From assembly GCA_036365455.1 (NCBI GenBank), contig JAWQUS010000002.1:744001-808000 (forward strand): a stretch of DNA of 64,000 nt, given 5' to 3'. Below, one piece after another: positions 1 through 12,200 of the stretch (positions within the stretch are counted from its first letter, which is position 1; every line of letters starts with the position of its first letter). This stretch comes from Macrosoma leucophasiata. Lineage: Eukaryota > Arthropoda > Insecta > Lepidoptera > Hedylidae. The notes under the pieces were generated by a model. That model saw nothing but the letters and a program-made list of their open reading frames with translations. It searched no databases and was not told where the DNA came from. The translations under genes were made by a program, and so were the position numbers.

Positions 1-62
1 TATTTTCGATAGTACTTTCGCGCTATCGACTATTTTTTCAAGGTCACGATAGTTCACAATAC

Positions 63-170
63 TATCGATAGACTATTACTGACTATTACTTACTATTGCA
101 ACAACACTACTCTGCTGTCAAATCTGTCTAACATCAGCAAGCAAATCGTACGTTGATGATGTGTTTCAGT
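63..170 (+). promoter_or_regulatory. Putative YIF1 core promoter (DRE and initiator motifs)
   Basis: A perfect TATCGATA (63-70) matches the DNA-replication-related element typical of TATA-less housekeeping promoters in insects. A TCAGT at 166-170 matches the arthropod initiator consensus. Both lie within 200 bp upstream of the first YIF1 codon at 257, and no TATA box is obvious. This fits a ubiquitously expressed trafficking gene. The motifs are seen; promoter function is inferred. Confidence 0.4.
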
Positions 171-256
171 CATTGAAATCTCGAAATAAATTGAAATAAT
201 TAGGATTTTATTATGTGGATATACATACTCTTGTTAACATATTTCGATTGAGCATT

Positions 257-281
257 ATGAATTTCAACGCTTCAAGAAATG
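257..281 (+). CDS. Yif1: YIF1 exon 1
   Basis: Short first coding exon reading MNFNASRN plus one base, followed by the donor GTAAGC. The phase-1 junction fits exon 2, which starts with the last two bases of a codon. The start is the first ATG that joins in frame. Because the exon is only 25 nt, it rests mainly on phase agreement and the donor. Confidence 0.7.
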
Positions 282-3200
282 GTAAGCTGGTTTAACTTAC
301 TACTTTTTTTTTCTAAAACTTTACGTCTTACATATTGATTAAAACGGTATATTTCTTTTTAAAGAACCTTATAAGATTTTCGATAATTGAGCATTAATGT
401 CGTAGGTACCTTATAAGTGATGGACGTATGTGGTGGTTTTGCATCTCTACCGGATTTTTATATGTCAATGATCTATGTGTTCAGATAAGCATTCAAATAT
501 CCTCTATCATTGTGTTTAGTTTACGTAGGTACCTACTTAATGTTTTATGCTGATTCACTACTAATTGAAATAATTATTGTTTTACAATGTTTGCATGTAT
601 ACTAACTGTTGAGGTGAAATAAAATGCTTCGTGGACTGTAACTAATGCTGTATTGAATTTTGACTAGACGTTAGCTTAGCTAGTAGTGGAATCGAGTGAC
701 GGGTGCGCGCGCGTCAATGTCTGCATCGTCCCCGCGGCTCCCCGCACCGCCGCAAACCGAAGATATGCCGAAAGTCCCCGACACTAACCAAACCCAGCAA
801 ACCAGAGTTAGATTTTGTGATTGTATCATAAACATAACATAACAGGAAATATGTATTTCAACAAATAATTAAACTACATAGGTTAAACTTTTTGCAGTTG
901 GCCACCCCAGTGGCCCTCGTAAGCCAAAGCGAGTGAGTGATGTAGCCGCAATGGGTGCTCCATCACCCACTCCACCCTTCAATCCAGGCTACAGTCCAGG
1001 ATACCCACCACCTGGCCCCCCGCCTCAGTACCAGCAGGGGATTCAAGTAGATCATGGTCAACCTGATTTTGGATCTCCTGATCCTGGAGCAAGTGAGTAG
1101 TTTATTGTGATATTTAATAGTTTATTGTAATATTTATATGTAAATATTCACAAAAGTTTTCTTATTTTGTGAAGCTTTAAAAATTCTTATAAGCAGTGTA
1201 AGATACTGCTAATTAGAATGTTCAAAGATTTTGAAAAGACACTCAATTCTAAATTTGACAAAATGCAACTTGTTACTGTAATATTAGCCTTATCTATACG
1301 AATATTATAAAGAAGAAAGATTTAATTTTCTGTTTGTTTGAATTGAATAGGCTCTGAAACTGCTGAACCAATTTGAAAAATTCTTTTACTATTGGAATCC
1401 TACATTATCTTTCATGAACATAGGCCATATTACATTCATTGCATCTGGGGCGAGCCACTAGTATAGAATAAAGACATGTCAGATTACAAATAACAGCACA
1501 AATGTTACATGTTTTGGGATCTCTGTTATTTGTGTAAATGTCAGTCTAAAGGCAGTAATCATTTCCCGTCCATGTGAACCATAATTATGTTTGTTTGCTT
1601 TTCATTACATTTAAATGACTTGAAATGATGAACTTCAAACTAGTCTATATCAAATGAATTTGTACAATGTGATCCTGCAATTGAGACTGCAGTTCATGCA
1701 AGCAATTTGACATCTATTTCAGTCAGATAATTAACATTTTTATATTCGTATATAATAAAATACTTCTGTTGTAGACTATGGCATGGGATACATGGGTATG
1801 GGATATGCGCCATCCCCTATGGCATCACCAGCTCAGATTGGAAGCATGCTGCAACAGCCTATAGTTCAGGTAACAAGAACCTCTTGAATATGCTCTTGTA
1901 TTTATAATATTTGTATCTCTCTAAAATAAAAATTGTATGTTCTATCCTACTAACAAGTCAACAGTGAGTACCCAATAAAGAATCATAGCAAGATTTGTAC
2001 AAAAATGTGAGAGAGTGAAATATTTTTAAAATATTATTTTGAGAATCTAAAGAACATTGTCTGATGTTTAAAATATTTTTAGATCACTCATGACACTCAC
2101 GTTGTCTCAAACTATGAGAAATAGTGGTTTACACATCCTGATGTCAGAATGTCTGACCATGTCTGTCCATCATTACTTAGTTTTTCACTGTTGGTTAGTT
2201 AGGTATGAAATAGTAGCAAAAAGATTGTGTATTTCAGTATATTTCTATATCAAATAGGTATGTTTATTGGTCCAGTGGTCCTAATAATGAACCCGTCAAG
2301 TCACAAGAAAAATATGTCAAATTTCCTGAAAGGGTTAAAGAAAATAATGTAAATTCTGCAGGACATGGCGCTGCAGTACGGCAACCAGCTGGCGGCGCAG
2401 GGCCGCGCGGCGGTGTCGCGCGAGCTGGGCCGCTTCGTGCCCGTCTCGCGCCTGCGGTACTACTTCGCCGTCGACACCAGATACGTCCTCAAGAAACTCA
2501 TGCTCATCATGTTCCCGTATACTCATAAGGTGGGTGTCGTAAGTGGTGCATTTTCTTATATATATATACGTTACTTCAAGCCAGTTTTCCCTGATAGGAT
2601 AGACAGGGGTAAAGTCAACCGTAAAAAAACCACGATCCACTAGTTACGCTCCCTCCCATGTTAGTTTGACATTTTTTTTAAATCGCTGCATTATTGTAGT
2701 AGAAGTAAATATAAAAATAAAAAATATTTTTTTTATTTGGTTAAAAAATAATTCAATTCAATAAATTTATTTTTCAGATACACAATCCACTGACTTAGTA
2801 CGTTCTTAATCTAAATTGTATAAAATCTAATAATAAAATTATTATCTTATGTTTATTTCAATCAACTTGGATCATATAAACTGAATAAAATTATACAAAC
2901 TTATGTGATTACAATTATCAGTGTGTGTCGGCGACGACCACGGACAAAGGTGATCAATGAATGTGTTTGTGTGACAAAGACCAAAAGTGTAAGTGTACGT
3001 CAAAGTAGTCTTCGCGTAACGTTTGTAGAAAGTAAATAACGTGTATAGATGTATAGCTATGTATAGACGTTCTCCTCGTACGATAGTTTTGGATACGATT
3101 TTAATTCTTTGCCTTATATCAACTTCAAATAATGTTAGTCATGTGAGAATTTATTATAGGAAGTCATTTTATATAATTAAACCTCTATAATGTAAAGGAT

Positions 3201-6200
3201 ATAGGCAGGAAACGTAATTTTCTTATTATTTTATGTTTTATCATTTTCTTATTTTACGAATGTTTTAGGTTCCTTTTTTAGATGTCACGTTTATTTGTGT
3301 ATTGTTTTCGGATAGAGTAATGTTTGTTCTTTGTTTTTATGTACTTTTTATAATAATTAGTCATAGCATATAAAAGTTATTAAGAAATGTTTAAAGAAAT
3401 ACGCGGAAAATTGTTACATTTTTTATATTTACTTACGAATAACTTTTTAGTCTTTTTATGAATGTTAATAAAACTTATGTACAATAATAGAGAAAACTGT
3501 AACGATTGTAAATATGTATAACACATGTATGTAACTATGAGAATTTTAAAAATAAAGAAAGAAAACCAGGTCAGCCATAACAAAAAATAAGCACAAATTC
3601 GGGCAAAATACGACCGAAAAATGAGGCTCTCTTTACGGTATTGTTCGAATGATAGGGCTCAGGGCAAATTCGAAAGTATGACATGGTCTCCAGCAAGTGA
3701 AAACAAGTGAAGTAACAAGAAGAAAAAGTGAACCTGGAAGACTGGAAGACTGGAAGACCCCAGTGATTCTACGATAGAATTAGGTCGTCGGGGTAGGGTT
3801 ACCAAGGCTTGGCTGGCCTGCTTTTCGGTCATATCACATGTAACCGATTGTTTCTTTACTGAAACACCCCTTCCCCGCACCTCCACCCCTCTCACTGGCG
3901 GCGCAGATCCAGACCGGCGTATACTGCCATCGGTGTCAACACTACGAGCGGGCATCCGGCGCCGGACGGACAATAGGTCCGCCCGTACATTCAAACGCCC
4001 GCACATTACGGTCGTGGTGGTTCGCAGGTGCAGTACGTACGTCACTGCATCATAGCTCGCTAGAAGAGCGCCCCACGACATCTGCTGGTCCTTCGAGCCG
4101 GATCTTCGTGTTGAACACCAGACCTACGGACTACTGTCGCCGCCATGCCAGTCACCAGGAGCCACCGAGGAAATTCACCAGCGGACCGGCCGGCTGCACC
4201 CCGCGCCACAGAAGAGACTCCAGAGACTACGGAATCTTCAGGAACCACGGAATCTTCAGGAACAACGGGATCTTCGAGCACCAACACAGAAGGCACACTC
4301 ACCACATCATACGAATCAAGAGTGACGTCGGGAACGGAAACCAAAGAAGACTCTGTGGTGGCTGCTCCTGCCACTTCTGCTGCTCCTGCTGCCCCTATTG
4401 CACCTACTACGACGGCAACGGGAAATAAGACGCGTTCTACGAAGACAACAAGGCGTCGAGAATTGGAAGCCAAAATGGAATTGGCGCGTCGTCAATTGGA
4501 AGAAGCAAAGGCAGCTGCGGCACTAGCCCAGAGTCAATGGGAGCTGGTCCAGATTGAAAACGAAGATTCCGAAATCGAACAAGAAAAAGATTGGGAGTCG
4601 AACGTCCAGACGTGGGTGCAGTCGACGGTGGACAGGGTGTCCGGGAAGGGGCATCAAGGAGATGTGCCCGGGGAGGGGCACCGGCAGGAACCGTCCGGGA
4701 AGGGGCGGGCCAGCCAACCTCCGACGACCACCGCCGCCGCAGCCGCCGTCAAGCCAGAAGACCAAGCGGAATCATTAAGAAATGGAAATAAGGAACTTGC
4801 GGAGGCCATCGTTAAAGCAATAAGTGTTGCGCCACGACATATATCAGCATCGCAACCTAACTACGTACATGAATTACCCGGCTTCGACGGAAGAAGCGAT
4901 GAATGGATCGCCTTCAGGACGGTTTATGAAGACACCGCACCGCTATTTACGGAAGCACAGAATATGGCGCGGCTGCGGCGGTCTATTAAGGGCACAGCAA
5001 GAGAGGCAATCAAGAGCCTGTTATATTCGGAGTGCCCACCTGAAGAAGTACTAGAAGCCCTTCGTCGAAGATTCGGAAGACCAGAAGCCCTGATCCTGAT
5101 GGAATTAGAAAAAGTCAAGAGTCTATCCAGGATCCATGAAAACGCACGTGACATTTGCGTGTTCGCCAGCCAAGTGAACAACACCGTCGCGACTATACGA
5201 GGGCTAAGAAAACCTCAGTACCTGCACTCACCAGAGATGGTACGAATCATCGTGAGCAAGATGCCAGCGGTACTGCAATATCGGTGGTACGACTTCGCCG
5301 CCGATGCTACGGATCAAGATCCAGACCTGGTGCAATTGATGAAGTTCCTCAACAGGGAAGCAGACCGATGTGGACCGTACGCGACACAAGAAATTATGCA
5401 TCAATCGCGTCAGCCTCCACGACGTCAATTTGCACACGCCGCTTCGGAACAAACAGAAGAAAAGAAGACCTGTCCACATTGCCAGAACGATCATCACCTA
5501 CTCGAATGTCGCAAGTTTCTACAGCTGCCAATGAAGGAACGATGGGACGCCGCTGTCAAGTCAAGATTGTGTTTCAAATGTCTCCAAGGACGACATCGTA
5601 AAGAAACATGCCGACGTCCTCCATGCAAGGTGTGCAAGCGATGGCATCACTTCGTGCTTCATGAAGACCGCGGGGATATCCCGAAGCCCGAAGAGAAAAA
5701 AGAAATTGCGAACAACGTCATGTTATCAGTGAACACGGCAAGGACAGCCAAGGCGTACTTGAAGATGGCTCCCGTTGAACTGTATGGACCAAGAGGAACT
5801 ACCCAAGTCTTGGCGTTGCTGGATGAGGGATCAACCGTCACGCTGCTCGATGCCACGGTTGCAAGGCAGATTGGCCTCAAGGGACCCGTGGAAGCACTCA
5901 CTCTGGAAACGGTGGGAGGAAAGACCATCACCAAAGGAGACTCCATGAGAGTAAGCGTGAAGATAAAAGGATTGCATCAGACAAAGAAAAGAAGTATTTC
6001 TGGGGCACGAACCATAGACAACATTAACCTGACGCCTCAGAAACTAGACAAGAAAAGAATAGAAGAATGCGCTCATCTCAAGTCAATGACGGACCAGTTA
6101 TATTATGAAGGAGAGTCACCCAAGCTATTGATCGGACAAGACAATTGGGAGCTCATCGTGTCCAGAGCCACACGCAAAGGGAAAAGAGGTCAACCCGTAG

Positions 6201-9200
6201 CATCATTGACCTACCTCGGGTGGGTGCTACACGGGTCCGATGGAACGAGACCAGTGAACTTCGTAACCTGCGCGCACGTATCTTCAAAGGAGGAAGAATT
6301 AGAGAAGATCGTCAAAGAACACTTCGCCGTGGAATCATTAGGAATCCAGCCACGCCGACCGACGACAGATATGGAAGAAAAGGCTCTGGCAATTTTAGAA
6401 GAAACCACAAGAAAACTGGACGATGGGCGCTTCGAGACCGGCTTGCTCTGGAAGAACAAAGAAGGAACCATGCCAGATAACTACAGACAAGCCGAGAACA
6501 GATTGAAGAACATCGAAAGGAAATTGGACGGGAACACGGCATTGAAGCAGGAATACGAAGCACAAGTGAAGAATCTTCTCGACAGCGGCTATGCCGAAGA
6601 AGTACAACACGAATCCGCATCGAAGAAGAAATGGTACCTGCCCCATTTCGCCGTGACACACCCCACCAAGAAGAAGATAAGGCTGGTCTTCGATGCTGCT
6701 GCCAAGTGCCAAGGGAAGAGCCTCAACGACGAGTTGCTGCCGGGACCCGATCTGTTGCAGTCACTATTTGGAGTACTTCTGCGGTTCCGCCAGAAACCAA
6801 TCGCTGTGGTAGCAGATATCAAAGAGATGTTTCTGCAGGTGAAAATGCGGGAAGAAGATCGAGACAGCCTTCGATTTCTATGGAGGGGAGACCAGCGAAG
6901 TGGAACGCCGAAGGAGTATAGAATGACATCGGTCATCTTCGGCGCCGCCTGTTCCCCGAGTGCTGCTATCTTCGTGAAGAACAAGAATGCGACTGAACAT
7001 CAAGAAGAATATCCCGAAGCAGCACGAGCCATCGAACGTAATCATTACATGGATGATTACCTACACAGCTTCGGGACAAGTCAAGAAGCAGTCGAGATAG
7101 CCAGCCAAGTGAGCCTGATCCACAAGAAGGCCGGGTTCGAGCTGAGGGGCTGGGCTTCTAACGATGAAGAAGTTTTGAAGACGCTCACCCCAGAAGAAAA
7201 CAGCAAAGAAGTAGAGTTGGGAACTAAAGAAGAGAAGACATTGGGTTTGAGATGGTTCACCAAAGGCGACGAGATCGGGTTCAGAACGTGTCTTCGCAAT
7301 ATACATGAAGAGGTGGTCGAACAGAAGAGAGTGCCAACCAAACGAGAAGTCACCAGCGCCGTGATGTCAACATTCGATCCATTGGGGCTAGCATCGCCAG
7401 TGCTCATCCAAGGCAAGAAACTCATTCAGAGTATATGGAGGAGCGGCGTCGGATGGGACGACAACATCACAGAAGAAGACAACAAGATTTGGTCAGACTA
7501 CCTAGACAGCCTGCAGCTACTAAAGGATCTTCGGGTACCAAGGCGCGTCACGCAGTCCAACACCGAGGGGGAGCTTCACGTTTTCGTCGACGCGAGTGAA
7601 GAAGCCTACGCCTGCGCGATCTACCTGAGGCAACGCGACGAAGACGGCGGACATCGAGTGACACTTTTAGCGGGCAAAGCTAGAGTCACTCCCCTGAAAC
7701 CGGTGTCCATTCCAAGGCTGGAGCTGCAAGCTGCGCTATTGGGATCCAGAATGGCGCGGTCGATTGAAGAGGAGCTGGACATCATGGTCGCCAAGAAGAT
7801 CTATTGGAGCGACTCCAGCACAGTCCTAGCATGGATCAAATCAGACCCTAGGACCTTCAAGCCGTTCGTAGCGCATCGTTTGGCGGAAATCGAAGACACT
7901 ACGAAACCTCAAGAATGGCGCTGGGTACCTACGGCTCAGAACCCAGCTGACGACGCGACAAGAAACGTACCCAGAGACTTCGGGAGCAACCATAGATGGT
8001 TCCACGGACCTGCGTTCCTGACACTAGAAGAGGAGGATTGGCCGAAGCCGCGCACCATCAAGACAGAACCCACCGGCGAAGAAAAGGAGAAGCCGATTGT
8101 GGGAACTACGAAGACCGTCGACAAACACCCGACACCGGACCCAGTCAGGTTCTCCTCCTGGACCCGTTTGGTGAGGACAACTGCAAGAGTGCTTCAGTTT
8201 GTCGACCTGTGCCGAAAAAAGAAGCTGCCAGTGAACGTGTCCCGCAAGTCTGAGCGTCAAGATCCTACCTGGAAAAGCAACAAGAAAAAAGCCAAGGTAG
8301 CCATGAAGCCCGTGAACAAGAAGACCCAAGAAAGAAGATTGATTCCCCTTGAACCCGACCAAATGAAGACTGCTGAGAAGATTTTATTACGAAGAAGCCA
8401 AGAAGAGAGCTTCCATGAAGAAGTACGCTGCGTCGAGAAGATGAAACCATTCGAGAGGAACAGCAAACTTAAGAAACTGGATGTCGTCATAGAAGATGGA
8501 TTACTACGACTCCGAGGAAGAATCGACGCAGCGAGACATGTCCGGCAAGACAAGAGACCTGTGGTGCTAGACAGCAAGCACTACATCACCAGATTGCTCA
8601 TCGCACACTACCACGAAGAGTTCAACCATGGCAACCACGCGACGGTGATCAACGAGTTGAGGCAGCGCTACTGGATCCTGGGACTACGATCTGCAGTGAG
8701 ATCGACGGTTCATCGGTGTCAGTGGTGCAAAGTATACCGCGGCACGCCACAGCTTCAGCCGATGGGGAATCTCCCGCTGGAGCGACTACGACATGGAGAA
8801 CCACCATTCACATGCACCGCCGTAGACTACTTCGGGCCTATGATCGTCACGGTAGGCCGACGTCATGAGAAGAGATGGGGCGCCCTGTTCACGTGCCTCA
8901 CAACTAGAGCCGTTCACGTCGAGCTAGCAGCGTCTCTGTCAACGGACTCCATGATTCTGGCGCTGCGACGGATGACTGCGAGACGGGGAATGCCAAGGAC
9001 GATCTTCAACGACAACGGTACGAACTTCGTGGGGGCCAACAAAGAACTTCAAGAAGCCTTCGCCAGCCTCAACAAAGATGACCTCATCACCGCTGCAGAA
9101 CGTATGAGCATCAAGTGGAAGTTCATACCACCTGGAGCTCCGAACATGGGGGGAGCATGGGAACGCCTGGTCCGGTCCATCAAAACGGCCCTGGCGGTGA

Positions 9201-12200
9201 CCCTCAAGGAAAGACACCCCAGAGAAGAGGTTCTACATACACTGCTGCTAGAGGCAGAGCATCTGGTGAACTCGAGACCGCTTATAGAAGCCGATGAAGA
9301 CACTGAAGAAGGTGCCCTCACTCCCAACCACTTCCTAATTGGGAGATCCTGCGGCACCCGACTGGGAACTTTCACCGACGACGACCTCACCGACCGGCGT
9401 GCATGGAGAGTAGCTCAGCGACTGACCGACCACTTCTGGAGCAGATGGGTGAAAGAGTACCTTCCAACTCTGATCCCGAGAAGAATCGACGCGAGGGCTG
9501 CTACGAGAGACCTGCAGTGTGGAGACACAGTCCTCATAGTGGACTCCACGCTGCCACGAGGAACCTGGCCGAGAGGCGAGGTGGTCCGAACCTACCCAGG
9601 ACCCGACGGGCGCACTCGAGTACTAGAAGTGCGCACTACCGGGGGCGTGCTGAAGCGCCCCAGCTCCAAGCTGGTGCTACTGGTGCCAGCGCAGCGCGAC
9701 AAGGAGCGGACAACCGTCGAGATCGACGGCAGAGCATCGACCAGCGAGCCAGACTGCGGGGAGGCAGCCATCGCACCGAGTCGAGAGCACCGAGTCGCCG
9801 GGCCAGGAGTTGGTGCTTCGCACGAGGGGGAGGATGTCGGCGACGACCACGGACAAAGGTGATCAATGAATGTGTTTGTGTGACAAAGACCAAAAGTGTA
9901 AGTGTACGTCAAAGTAGTCTTCGCGTAACGTTTGTAGAAAGTAAATAACGTGTATAGATGTATAGCTATGTATAGACGTTCTCCTCGTACGATAGTTTTG
10001 GATACGATTTTAATTCTTTGCCTTATATCAACTTCAAATAATGTTAGTCATGTGAGAATTTATTATAGGAAGTCATTTTATATAATTAAACCTCTATAAT
10101 GTAAAGGATATAGGCAGGAAACGTAATTTTCTTATTATTTTATGTTTTATCATTTTCTTATTTTACGAATGTTTTAGGTTCCTTTTTTAGATGTCACGTT
10201 TATTTGTGTATTGTTTTCGGATAGAGTAATGTTTGTTCTTTGTTTTTATGTACTTTTTATAATAATTAGTCATAGCATATAAAAGTTATTAAGAAATGTT
10301 TAAAGAAATACGCGGAAAATTGTTACATTTTTTATATTTACTTACGAATAACTTTTTAGTCTTTTTATGAATGTTAATAAAACTTATGTACAATAATAGA
10401 GAAAACTGTAACGATTGTAAATATGTATAACACATGTATGTAACTATGAGAATTTTAAAAATAAAGAAAGAAAACCAGGTCAGCCATAACAAAAAATAAG
10501 CACAAATTCGGGCAAAATACGACCGAAAAATGAGGCTCTCTTTACGGTATTGTTCGAATGATAGGGCTCAGGGCAAATTCGAAAGTATGACATGGTCTCC
10601 AGCAAGTGAAAACAAGTGAAGTAACAAGAAGAAAAAGTGAACCTGGAAGACTGGAAGACTGGAAGACCCCAGTGATTCTACGATAGAATTAGGTCGTCGG
10701 GGTAGGGTTACCAAGGCTTGGCTGGCCTGCTTTTCGGTCATATCACATGTAACCGATTGTTTCTTTACTGAAACACCCCTTCCCCGCACCTCCACCCCTC
10801 TCACTGGCGGCGCAGATCCAGACCGGCGTATACTGCCATCGGTGTCAACACTACGAGCGGGCATCCGGCGCCGGACGGACAATAGGTCCGCCCGTACATT
10901 CAAACGCCCGCACATTACGGTCGTGGTGGTTCGCAGGTGCAGTACGTACGTCACTGCATCATAGCTCGCTAGAAGAGCGCCCCACGACAGTGTGATTTAC
11001 ATTTTACACATACTATTTACAAAAACGCAATATCAACAAAGATATTTTAAGATTTCTTGAAATCATTTCATAACTTGCAACTTTCGACAGGTGATATCTC
11101 AAAAACGATGAGTTATAGACTAGTGGTTCCAATGTCGATATTTACACATTTCTTATACTTTTTGAAATCACAATAAAAAAAAGTCAAATACTCTATTAAC
11201 ACTGTTGCCTTCAGGACTGGATGGTGAAGTACGAGCAGGAGACGCCGGTGCAGCCGCGCTACGACATCAACGCGCCCGACCTCTACATCCCCTCCATGGG
11301 CTACGTCACCTATGTACTGCTCGCCGGATTTATGCTCGGTATGTCGGGGCTTCCGCAGGGTTCCGTTGTTGGCCCTTTGATGTTCTTATTGTATGTTTGC
11401 TTGGATTGCTGCCTCGGTACAGCTCGGGCTCGCCCGAAGCCGCCGTAAGGCGCTCGAACTGTACCGAGCCGCACACGCAACTGTAATTGTCATTCGATTG
11501 CCGCTGATTTTCAACTGGCTTTCAATTTGTGTTCTGAACATCTAGGTCAGTACGGTACAGTCGGATCTATCTCAAAGTCATAAACTATTCTCTGCACCTG
11601 CATTGACTGACCACCAGTATCATAGATAGATGTTCAACAACCTATTTTATTAATGTTACGTTTTCTCTTCACGATTATTTAAAACTGATTGCTTATTGAA
11701 TAAGAATAATTGATGATGACGGTTAGTCCAGCGGTGTGAAACCACCGTTTGATTCGAATTTTAGTCGCGGGTTCGATCCCCGCACCAAATATTTGTATGG
11801 CCTAGGTACATATATTTGTTTTGGGTCTGGGTGTTTGTGTATGTGTTGTATGTGTAAAACGGCATCTACGACACAGGTTTATATTATACCTCATGTGGAG
11901 CTGTGAGTGAAAGCATATTTTATTTTTTATTTAATTGAAAACATAATAATGAAAACAAAAATATATTTCAAAAAAAGTTTTATCTCATGACGTCACCCAA
12001 CCTTCCCCTCTATACAATAGGCAAATTGGGAATATCACTGCCCATTCAAACAACGGAAATTAGGTCAATATTAACTTTTTATTACAGACATACACCGAGA
12101 CAGCTAAAACTAAGCAAAAGCTCGTAAAAATAGATGTTAACTTGGTTCCCATTCATATTCCAGGCCTCCAGCACCGTTTCTCACCAGAACAAATAGGAAT

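Larger units (their letters stand above)
2926..10989 (+). mobile_element. Complete BEL/Pao LTR retrotransposon in YIF1 intron 4
   Basis: 8064 bp, same orientation as the host gene. Two 1155-bp LTRs begin TGTCGG and end CGACA, with TGTCG/CGACA termini, and are flanked by the 5-bp duplication GTGTG at 2921-2925 and 10990-10994. Internal order: primer-binding site, one uninterrupted gag-pol frame, purine-rich tract, 3' LTR. No difference between the LTRs was noticed on reading, implying recent insertion. An intact frame plus intact cis sites suggests an autonomous, possibly active copy. BEL/Pao membership rests on gag zinc knuckles, protease-RT-RNase H-integrase order and YMDD. Confidence 0.95.

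Noticed and set aside
3659..4473. Minus-strand frames of 128-140 codons in the BEL LTRs and gag start
   Set aside because: They are shadows of the LTR and of the sense gag frame. The same frame occurs in both LTRs and has no protein-like motifs.
12087..12163. Alternative acceptor for YIF1 exon 6 (TTATTACAG at about 12078-12086)
   Set aside because: Joining there in phase 1 gives a stop after six codons. The acceptor at 12161-12163 restores the conserved RFSPEQIG sequence.
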